Part shown: piece by piece, positions 55,729 through 64,000 of the stretch
Position numbering within the stretch: position 1 is the stretch's first letter
How the letters are laid out: every line of letters begins with the position of its first letter
Assembly: GCA_012976225.1 (NCBI GenBank)
Contig: JAAVVG010000044.1
Coordinates: forward strand, 1-64,000
Direction of reading: 5' to 3'
Origin: Golubevia sp. BC0850
Lineage: Eukaryota; Basidiomycota; Exobasidiomycetes; Golubeviales; Golubeviaceae
DNA length: 64,000 bases
The notes under the pieces: model-generated
The model's database searches: none
What the model saw: only the letters and a program-made list of their open reading frames with translations
Told to the model about the DNA's origin: nothing
Translations under genes and position numbers: made by a program

Positions 55729-58718
55729 TCACCAGCACCATTCTGATCTCTCATCCATCTCTACTTCTTCGCTTGGATTGTGACTGTAAGTAACAGTTCT
55801 GATTCTTTTACTTCCCCTTCCTCTGACAATTTGAGACTTTTCTTCGGGATCAGGATCGTTCGAAGTGTCAGGAGGAGTGTCTGGAGCTTTGCGACGAGTA
55901 GGGATTGAAGTTGAAGGAGTGGAAGCGAAACCGGTAGTAGAACTTCCACTTGCAAATCTATTTTTAATGGAATTGGAAGGATCAAAGCTTCTGCTTCCGG
56001 ATGACCCTACTCTAACATAGCTTGGAAGAGGTTTATTAGATGTAGGGGTTATTGGAGCGCGAAGTTGCTGGCTTGCAGCTCTCGTTGATGGACTCTTCAT
56101 TTCTCTTCCTTCTTCTAAATTTCCTCCAAGACTACTCTTTGAGAAACCGGGTCCAAATTCTTTCATGATCTCATGGTCTCCTTCTCCTTGAAATGGTTGA
56201 GGTTGAGAATAAGAAGAAGCTTTGAACTGACTAGAACGAGGATCCTCTTCGGCTTGAGTTTGAGAAGAGTTGATAGGTGGACTGACAGCACTTCTCTCTT
56301 GAAGAGATTCTTTTGCTTTCCCACTAGATCTTTGAGTTTGACAATTCAGAGTGATGCTGGAGTCTTGATCTCCTAAGGATTCTTTGTGCTGGACAGTCTT
56401 CTTGTGAACAGACTCGTCATCATCTTCTGCTGCTTCTCTAAGAGGTTGATCTTCGGTATCTTCCTCCTGATCTCCCAGGTGGACTTCTTCCATTCCACAA
56501 AATTGATTCCCACCTTCTCCGATTTCTTCGTCTCTCTCTGGCTCTTCTTGTTCTCTGGCTCTGATATCGTTTCCAGCTTCTGGAGCTTGAGAGGAAGAAC
56601 GCTCGTCTCTAGGATACATTGGATTACCTCTTTCGGCAGGAAGCGAGGTTTGAGTTTCATTTTGGAGTCCGGGAGAAGAAGTACGCAAGGCTCTTTGAGC
56701 CGGATCGGTGATAACTCTACGAAGGTCTTGAGAAGATGAGGTGACAGCGCTGCTGTCACTTCTGGAGAAAGCTCTACTTCCTGAGACCAGCTGAAAAGGA
56801 CTTGAACTGATTGTGGCTTGGTCGATCGAGAGAGATGGACCGGGTGGTCCTGCTTTAAGTTGAGATTGCGTGTCGATTTCATGACGTTGATGTTGAGATG
56901 AAGAAGCACGACCACCTGAGCTTTGAGCAAAACTCTGATTCCTATCCGAGGGTCCAAGCTGATGTTCTTGTATCCCTTCTCCAAGTGAAACGGTTCGAGA
57001 TTGGAAGTGAGATTGACTGGATTGTGAGCCAGAATTCAAATTCGAGTCTTGAGATGCTGAAAACCCAATCCTTCTAGAACGTTGACTGGGTAGTTGCTGA
57101 GACTGATCTACTCTACTTTGAATAGGTCTTTGAGCAGCTTGATCTTGTCCATGCCCGTTCTCTGTGAAGTTGGCAGCGGCGTCTGATTGAGGAGGATCGG
57201 ATCTTTGTTGTGATCTTCTAGTTTGGCTTGACCTGGCTCTAACTATTCTAGGATCATGATCGATTCGCAAGAGACCCAGACCAATAGGAGGGTTTGGATA
57301 CATAGCATTGGCACGATCTTCAAGAACTCTCAAGTTCTCCAAAACGGTGGATTGAAGGCTGAAGGCATGAGTCATGACTTGATCCAGTTGACTCTTGACG
57401 TTGTTATAAGCTTGAATACAAGCTGAGTACTCGGCTACCTTGCGTTCTTCTTGGAATTCAGGATCGAGTCTGTCACTCTGCAAGATCAGTGGGGAAAGGA
57501 GAATCGGCGGTGATGCGATGGTGAGCAGGACCGGAGAGACGCAAAAGGAACGAGTCAAGAACCAATAAGTCACTAGAACACCTTCAGACTCACTTCTCTA
57601 GTCTTGACTACACGAGCTTGAGCGTTGACTGTAAAGAAAACAGTTGGAGAGGGAGTCAGAGAGGCGTAAAAGTTTACAACCTCCATCTCTTTGACGATGG
57701 CTCTCTGACGATGATCATCCAAACTCACGTAAAGGCATTAGAGCAGAGTACTTCTGCTCGAATCTCAACACATCAAAGGAGGTTACCTCCACGTCTTCCT
57801 CGACTTCGTAAAGATCGCAAAGAGCAGCAATTTTGAAGTGCAAAATTTCAAGTGAGTAGTTCTGGGAAGCTAGAACAGCGTTGCAGTTGATTCTCCCGAA
57901 TCTGAAAGTCGGAAGATGAGTTCCAGACTTCCAATGTCTGTATTGATAAGCTTCCAAAGAATCAAAAGAACGAGAGGCCAATTGATCTGGAGTGAGTAAA
58001 TCGCCACGCTTGTTCGTCAACTCTCTGGTTGCAAATCCGATAGACTTTCCAGAAAGGGTGAGTTGAGCCAAATTGTTGGTTTTACGAACACTGAAGGGAT
58101 GAGGGAGAGTGTGGGGAAAGAGGTTCAGGAGAAATGATATTGTGTCCGAATGCGGACGATGACGAGAGACGAGTTAAACGAGCTTGAATCTGAACTTACA
58201 TGTCTGCGAGATGGTCAGAGCCATTGATAATTCTGTTTGGGAAGGTTAAAGATAGTGGTGAGATTAAAGGGAGTAGATTTGATTAAAGGGAATAGATCCA
58301 GTGATACATGACGTGAGAAACTCACAATTCGTTAGCAGGATAAGTTTGACCTATCTCAAAGTTGACTTGGTTGAACTATGATGAGTCAGAAGGAAAGACG
58401 AGAAGCTTTGAAAGTCAGTTGAGAGGAAGAGGAAGACGATTCATGAACACCATTTCCCCATCCACTTACAGGATTCTCTTGAAACAAGTCAATCATGTTC
58501 GCCTTTCTCTCATCCTCATCCTCCACCTCTCTGTTTTCTGCTTTCTCAATCTGGTCTTGATTAATCTCCTCTGGGTTCTGATTTTGACTTGAAGAAGGAT
58601 GTAAAGCTTGCTGAATTCCGGAGGTGGATCTTTCATCGACTCGTAAGGATCTGAAGTTGGAGTTGCACTGATTCTCTCCTAGTCTTCTTTGACCAGATGG
58701 AGGTGTGGAATCGCTCAT
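55729..58718 (-). CDS. Unrecognised 825-aa protein with long disordered tail
   Basis: Six exons (55729-57477, 57594-57628, 57729-58090, 58200-58232, 58326-58375, 58470-58718) join in phase. After a polar N-terminus of about 80 residues comes an ordered-looking part (about 85-300): NFEIGQTYPANELIINGSDH, GFATRELTNKRGDLLTPDQ, FDSLEAYQYRHWKSGTHLPT and a helical QAYNNVKSQLDQVMTHAFSL. The remaining 500 residues are disordered, rich in S, Q, R and E. I recognise no family; the globular core plus SQ-rich tail suggests a nuclear protein, which is inference. The annotated stop follows EEVEMDERSEWCW; a two-base change in the adjoining GAGAGA run would open a further acidic stretch. Confidence 0.7.
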
Positions 58719-59588
58719 CAGAGAAATCCTGAGTCTTCGATCTAGTGAGTGGTAAGGAAGATGAAAGGGTGGATGCGCTGGGAAATTGATCCTTCGCGTG
58801 TCTCTTTCTCCCTTCCCTTCCTGGAATCGAGTGCAATCTTTCAAACGACCCCAAATTGCTCGTCATGACGCACTCAGTTAGAAAACAAAATATTGATTGG
58901 CAACGATCCATGAAAATTACAGACTGAGAGTGAGTACGCGAACAAGGAAGAAAATGCCTTGTCTTTCGTTGAACTGGCCCCAGCACGATTTTGGTTCTTG
59001 ACGAGATGCTTGACAGCTTCCTCGTCATCAGCTGTTACATAGATCATTTCCGAGAATCGGAGACAAGGACAAAAGAAGCTCGAACGACAAAGTAAAGCTG
59101 GAAGCTCTGTCCGCCTTGACCTTTATGGTCCCTTACTGATTACATCTATTTCTCTACGTTACTTGTTTGCTCTGTTTGCGAAGAATCATTGTTTAAACCT
59201 TGAGTCCTCCTTCCCAATCGCTCGTGCTTTTGCTCAAGACGCTGATTTTTTGGGACGTTCACACCACAGCACCTTTTTCGTCTTTCCGCCCCTCTTCTCT
59301 GCCATCTATCTCTCTGGTTATAATACCACTTCATGTTCTCATCTCACGTTCTCACCAAATCCCACCTCTTCAAAAGCTTGTTGACGACTGGGTGGCGATT
59401 TTTCGCTGACGCGTTTCACCAGCTGCAGCGAGATCACGTCTTGTTACATAACTTCCTTCTCAACATCACAGAAAGGAGATCAAAACTACTACATCATCCT
59501 CTTCTAAATCAAAGGATTCAGGCTTCAAGCCTCAAGCTTCGAGCTTCAACATCATCCTCTCACCTCCTCCTCAACTCCTCTGAATACC
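58719..59588. other. Divergent promoter region, 870 bp
   Basis: Lies between the 825-aa protein gene and the RING gene. Several short overlapping frames on both strands have no motif. No repeats were seen. Confidence 0.5.
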
Positions 59589-62356
59589 ATGTCAAGCGCA
59601 ACAGCAAGGCACAGATCTAGTTCTCCATCTGATCTGCCAGAAGTCTCGGATCTGGTCAATTCGAATTCAGACTCTCAATCCAGACGTTCGAGAGACAAGG
59701 GGAAATCAAAGAGAAAGAGGGACAGCAACACTCCTCAAAGTGAAGATCCTGAAACACGCTCTACTTTCAAAGGCAAGAGAAGATTAGACACTTCCAGTTC
59801 AAGCAGCAGTCGTAGAACATTAGCTCCAGCAGCTTCATCTTCTCAACGGTCATCAGCTACAGGAGCATTGGATCCTGAGCCAGAAGGAGACATACCCAGA
59901 CCATCTCCTCCAGCTACCTCTCATTCAGCAGCTCATCGGACCAAGCCAGCTCCTTCGGCACCGTCTTCTACTATCAGAGACAAGGCTTCAAATTCAATCG
60001 TGGAAGAGATAGGGAGTCATTCAGCTAGAGCTCAAGCTTTCCTGGAAGCCAGGGAGCGTAACGCTCAGAAGCTGAAGAGAGAATCTGAGATGGCTGAGAT
60101 TCCTCGTCTTCCTGTCAGAGGGTATCCTTATCTTCCAGATGGTTCAATTGGAAATGTTCAACTTCATGGGCTGGGCAGAGGAGAGAGACAGGAGGAGAGA
60201 GCCTCATCCAACTCCCACCTTCAAGAAGGTCTTCCCAACAACAATCTCAATTCAAAGGGTCCTTCAAGATCTACTTCTGAATCAGAACTGGATGCTCAAT
60301 TACAAGTAGTCTCTTCTTCCACTATTTCAGACTCTCATTCAAATCCACCTCTAGATCTACAGAGGGCTTTGCTAGAGATTCAAAGGTTGAAGAAAGAGGT
60401 CTCCTTCAAAGAGGAACTGATTACTGCGCAGAGAGAGACTATAGGTAGAGTCCATGACGAGATCTCTTGTGGAGTGTGTATGGAAGTAGCTTGGAGGCCC
60501 TACGTGTGAGTACTCTCATGGCGTTTCGAGACAAAGGGGAGAACTGGGCAGAGAGGAAGCAACGACTCGATCAAAGTGGATTACAGCTTCAACTTTACCT
60601 TTAATTTAATCTGGATAATTGAAACCCAGATGGAAAGGTAGACTTGTAGAGGGACTCATGGCGAAAATCGAGCACATACATTTTATCAAGCAAACATGCT
60701 GATGCTGCTTTACCTTCTCTCTCTCTCCTTTCCCTCTTGCCACCTCACATTTTCTCTAAAATTTCGCAGAGTAAACCCTTGTGGTCACATGTTCTGTCTG
60801 CTATGTCTTCTAGCTTACTTCCGTAGACCTCTCGAAGACGAAGCACCACTTCCAGCTCTCTTGCAAGAAGAGGCAGAGCAAAGGGAGATTGAAGCAACTC
60901 TTAGAAGGAAGAAGCAATGTCCTAGCTGTAGAGAGGTTATTACTGTAGCGCCAACTGAGGTCTGGGCCATCAAGTCAATGGTCGCTTCAGTGGACAGAGC
61001 TCAAAGGCTAGGAATGGGAGGCTCAGAATCGGCTGGAGACTACGAAGCTTTGTTGGAACCTGAAGATGAAGCAGGTAGGGCTAGGAGAAGAACTGAAAGA
61101 GGAGAAGATCTAGAAAAAGGAGTAAAGGTCTGGGAAAGTGAGTATCGCTCTTCATCTTGATTTGACTTACTTTCGACTGACTTCCTTCGCCTCCCACCCC
61201 TATGTACTTACCCCTTCGCAGACATCTTCGCTAAGATGAGAGGTGCTCCCATCTGGGATGACGATGATCATGTTCATAGATGTGCGCTCTGTACCAGCGA
61301 GATCGAACGGGGAGTTTGTTCCAACCCTGGCTGGTGAGTTTCAGTAGAGTATTTGATTGCATGCCTCCTTAGTCCTTACGTCTTCTTATTGGTCTCCGAG
61401 CGCTGACCTTTTTGCCTTTCCATTTCAGCGGAGAGGTCTACTCTGAGATGTCGGATTTCGACGGAGACGATTCAATTGAGGGAGATGATTATGCAATACC
61501 TCCCTATCATGGAGGACCTGAAGACGAAGGTTTCCGTCAAATGCTGAGAAACATGGCCGATGGTCTAGATTCAACGGACGAAGAAGATGAGGAGGAGATG
61601 CAAGACTTCATCGTCCGTGACGATGAGGAGGATTCGGAGCTTCAAGGAAGACGAGACCATCCTTCTGGTGGTCACTTTGGCAGAGCTCAAGAGTTTAACT
61701 TGGACTCAGACGAAGATTCCGAAGACTCTATTCCTCGACCTCCAAGGGATTGGCAGCCTCCCTCCAGGACACTTGGACGCAACTCCTCGAATGGCTCTGG
61801 CTCTGGCTCCCAACCACGCTCTGCTTTGTTTGGAGGAAGAGCTCGGGGTCCTCACTACACTACTGGTCAACAGCTTTCAGACGATGAAGACGACGTCCTC
61901 ATCGTTCCTGGTCCCTCAAGAGGATCCTCTTCCAGCCAACCGGCTCGCAGAACTACCATTCAGATATCCGATTCAGAGGAGGAAGCCATACAAACTGTTC
62001 GTCGTCCTCAAGCTCGCAGAGTTGCGCTTCAGATCTCAGAATCAGACGAAGGGGAAGGACCTGGACCCAGCAGATTTCAAACCAGATCAAGAGGAACCTT
62101 TTCCGGATCAGAAGAGGCAGGGGAGGAGGACTTTGAAGGTGGAAGAAATCGCCTAGAAGATCTTTCGGGTTCTGAAAGGGGTGGAGCATTCTCTCCTCGA
62201 AGGGATGAGGATGAAGAGGTCGACGACATCGAGTTCGAAGACGAAAGGGAACTCTTTGGTAGAGAGAACTACTATTCGGGTGGAGAAGGAAGTGACGAAG
62301 ATATTCAAGCTGTGTATTCTGAGGGGTATTCTGAGGGGTATTCTGAGGGGGAGTAG
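59589..62356 (+). CDS. RING-finger protein with SUMO-interaction-like motifs
   Basis: A probable E3 ubiquitin ligase. Four exons (59589-60505, 60770-61137, 61222-61333, 61429-62356) join in phase to 774 aa. The N-terminal 290 residues are disordered and basic (KGKSKRKRD), then a short coiled coil. The RING (about 294-370) reads CGVCMEVAWRPY, NPCGHMFCLLCLL and CPSCREVITVAPTEVW, placing it near the CHFR/RNF8-type RINGs. A second small zinc motif RCALCTSEIERGVCSNPGC follows. The acidic C-terminal half holds DDVLIVPGP, TIQISDSEEE and ALQISESDEGEG, each a hydrophobic core beside acidic/Ser residues as in SUMO-interacting motifs. No FHA domain is visible. The tail ends in a 12-bp triplicate. SUMO targeting is inference. 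Confidence 0.85.
62315..62350 (+). repeat. Three tandem 12-bp units TATTCTGAGGGG
   Basis: Perfect triplicate at the end of the RING gene, coding YSEGYSEGYSEG. Recent slippage or duplication is likely. Confidence 0.95.
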
Positions 62357-62710
62357 AGCTTACGGGTCAATACTTTCGAGAGTTTTGTTTCTTTCCTTCA
62401 TCTTCCCATCTTTCTCAATTTTCTTCGTAGATGAGTTCGGGTCATCTTTGTTTTTTTTCAATCACCGGATCTTTTCACAACTGTACTTTAATTTTCATTC
62501 AAAACCACAGAGTAGATTATCGGTTTGAGAATGGCGTGGGTTGTGAGCGGGAGTAGACAGAGAAGCTTATCTCCTCGCTCCTCTTCTCTTCCCAACCTCA
62601 TCCTCTATCAATCTCCCATCACAAATATATCCTGAAACTTACGACTAGTAACTTCAATAACACAACCAAGACTACAGCGGAGCACACTTCTCCAGAGTCG
62701 GTCAAACAAG
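62357..62710. other. Spacer after the RING gene
   Basis: T-rich 3' flank with a T9 run near 62450; no gene seen. Confidence 0.5.
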
Positions 62711-62991
62711 ATGATAAGACCTTTTGAACCATTGAGGCGCGGAGATTCAGGAGAGAGCCTAGCAAGTTCCTCTGACTCCAGTGATTTAGAATACGAGAGA
62801 ATCTATGCTGAAGCTCCGAAGTGAGCAACCGTTTGGATCAACATAATCCGAATCAGAGAGGTGCTGAGCCTTTTCAGCAAAGTGGAATGGGAAACGCAAG
62901 TGTGAGCAGGGATTCTGAAGGGAATGACTCATTCAAGGATGCTTTGGAGATGCAGAGTACTGATTTAGATACGCAACTTGCTGTTACATGA
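62711..62991 (+). CDS. Possible 80-aa acidic/polar protein
   Basis: Reads MIRPFEPLRRGDSGESLASS ... DSSDLEYERIYAEAPK, then after a 38-nt intron (62821-62858, GTGAGC...AG) GAEPFQQSGMGNASVSRDSE and a stop. The phases fit, but the intron is shorter than others here and the acceptor is one of several choices. There is no motif. It could be a small nuclear protein, or the 5' part of the SP-RING gene downstream. Confidence 0.35.
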
Positions 62992-63184
62992 GTGTGTTCA
63001 GCTGGGAAGGAGAGACTCGGTGGGGGAAAGTTAAGATAGTTTCGGAGCTGAAGAGCACATCAGAGAATGTCTCGTCCTTTCGACTCACTTTGGATCTAAA
63101 GTTGTATTTATCTGATCGGAATAGCAACCATAGATCTGACCTTTCTCTATTCTTTCTGCCTCCAGCTTCTTTTCTCGCTCCAGA

Positions 63185-63941
63185 ATGGCTCCCCGCTCAT
63201 CTCCAAGCGCTGCCTCACAACTACCTCACAATAGCCTCACGAATCGCCTGAAGGTTCATCTAGCTCTGGATTCGCAAATATATTTAAACCTTACTGATAC
63301 TCTCAGTGGAGTTTGACTTCTGGTATCAACCCTCATTTTTCACCAACCTTGCGTCCTTCAAGAAAGAGTAAGTTGAGCTTCATAAGCTAGCTGTGTCCCA
63401 CTGAGTCGATTTCTCTCTCCCCTCGCTCTTTCTCTCTCCCTTCTCTAGACCAGAGTTCTAGAAGAGTATTGATGGAGGAAGTGGCTAGGATGGAAGCAGA
63501 TGAAGAGAGTGACGATGAACCCATTCTGACCTCTCAGAAAAGAAGTTTCACGTGTCCTATAACAACTGCTTTGTTGGTCGACCCGGTCACAAAGTAAGTT
63601 TCTTTGTTTCGATCCTACTGATGTAGAGAAAGGATCTAAAAGCTCACCTCTTCGTCGACTGCCCTCCTCTCATCTAGCTCCTCTTACGTACTCTCGTTCA
63701 GCGTTACTCCAACTGTCAAAGTCACATCCTAACAACAAGGCTTTCAAGTGTCCTGTATTTGGATGCAGTAGTCTTGTAGTATTGGACACCACGTTTGTGG
63801 ATATGAAGCTTCAGAAAGATTTGGAAGAGCATGTGGAGGTGGGAGAGAGGGAAGAAAGCAGAAACGCGAAGGAGATCATCATTATTGACTGCGATTGATT
63901 GAGGATCTTTCCCATAGATGAAAAGTGCGCTGCTCGATTGA
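63185..63941 (+). pseudogene. NSE2: NSE2/MMS21-like SP-RING SUMO ligase, damaged
   Basis: NSE2 is the SUMO E3 of the SMC5/6 complex. Recognisable parts are VEFDFWYQPSFFTNLASFKK, an acidic linker EADEESDDEPILTSQ, and the SP-RING halves FTCPITTALLVDPVT and YSRSALLQLSKSHPN with CPVFGC. The SP-RING needs C-x-H between them (as in ..PV..s.CGHvY..), but the exon join (donor 63593, acceptor near 63679) reads N-S-S-Y in one frame while the second half lies in another. The Cys-x-His ligands are missing and the frame breaks there. The 5' part also needs a one-base shift near 63310 to connect from the ATG at 63185. A pseudogene, a recent lesion or an assembly error are all possible. The last exon, MKSALLD, ends at 63941. 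Confidence 0.55.
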
Positions 63942-64000
63942 GGTGTTGTCTTTGTACGTTTTTTGATATTGGATGCAAAAAATTGTTAAACGTCTAACTG

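Noticed and set aside
1-64000. CRISPR arrays, operons, bacterial ribosome-binding sites
   Set aside because: None seen; the window is eukaryotic with spliced genes.

Overview
The window is nuclear DNA from a fungus, almost certainly a basidiomycete. Genes are dense and split by many short introns, mostly GTGAGT/GTAAGT...AG and about 45-110 nt long. The gene set is eukaryotic (APC/C, peroxins, mitochondrial carrier, copper-fist factor). A Pucciniomycotina yeast such as a Microbotryomycete would fit, but that placement is inference. Where coordinates are exact, exons were read by hand and the summed exon lengths are a multiple of three with matching splice phases.

Region 1 (1-7.2 kb) is a repeat-rich stretch. 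A partial gene runs off the left edge. It is followed by fragments of LINEs, including a 5'-truncated copy with a 15-bp target duplication and a (TAA)n tail, and by fossil Ty1/copia and Ty3/gypsy pieces. Three telomere-like GGGTTAGGGTTT motifs lie here.

Region 2 (7.2-17.6 kb) holds CDC23/APC8, a fused allantoicase-ureidoglycolate lyase (two consecutive steps of allantoin use in one protein), a small polyQ coiled-coil protein, and DPH6 with a RidA-like C-terminus.

Region 3 (18.3-24.5 kb) has three F-box-like genes or remnants, the third clearly broken, around a PEX11-family gene.

Region 4 (24.9-31.4 kb) holds the divergent pair POLD4 / copper-fist regulator, then hexokinase head-to-head with an unrecognised 159-aa gene.

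Region 5 (31.6-37.9 kb) is a tandem pair of 712- and 715-aa glycoprotein-like membrane proteins of no family I recognise. They share ten intron positions and a conserved upstream element.

Region 6 (38.7-64 kb) holds a GABA/choline-type permease with a 9-nt microexon, a secreted Ser/Thr-rich protein with a lysozyme-like C-terminus, the SNF2-RING protein IRC20/SHPRH, PEX14, an oxodicarboxylate carrier, an unrecognised 825-aa protein, a RING protein with SUMO-interaction-like motifs, and an NSE2/MMS21-like SP-RING gene whose frame and zinc ligands are damaged.

There is no secondary-metabolite or defence cluster. Loose themes are nitrogen salvage (allantoin fusion, permease), peroxisomes (PEX11, PEX14) and ubiquitin/SUMO (APC8, F-box genes, IRC20, RING, NSE2). 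Nothing shows that these are co-regulated.
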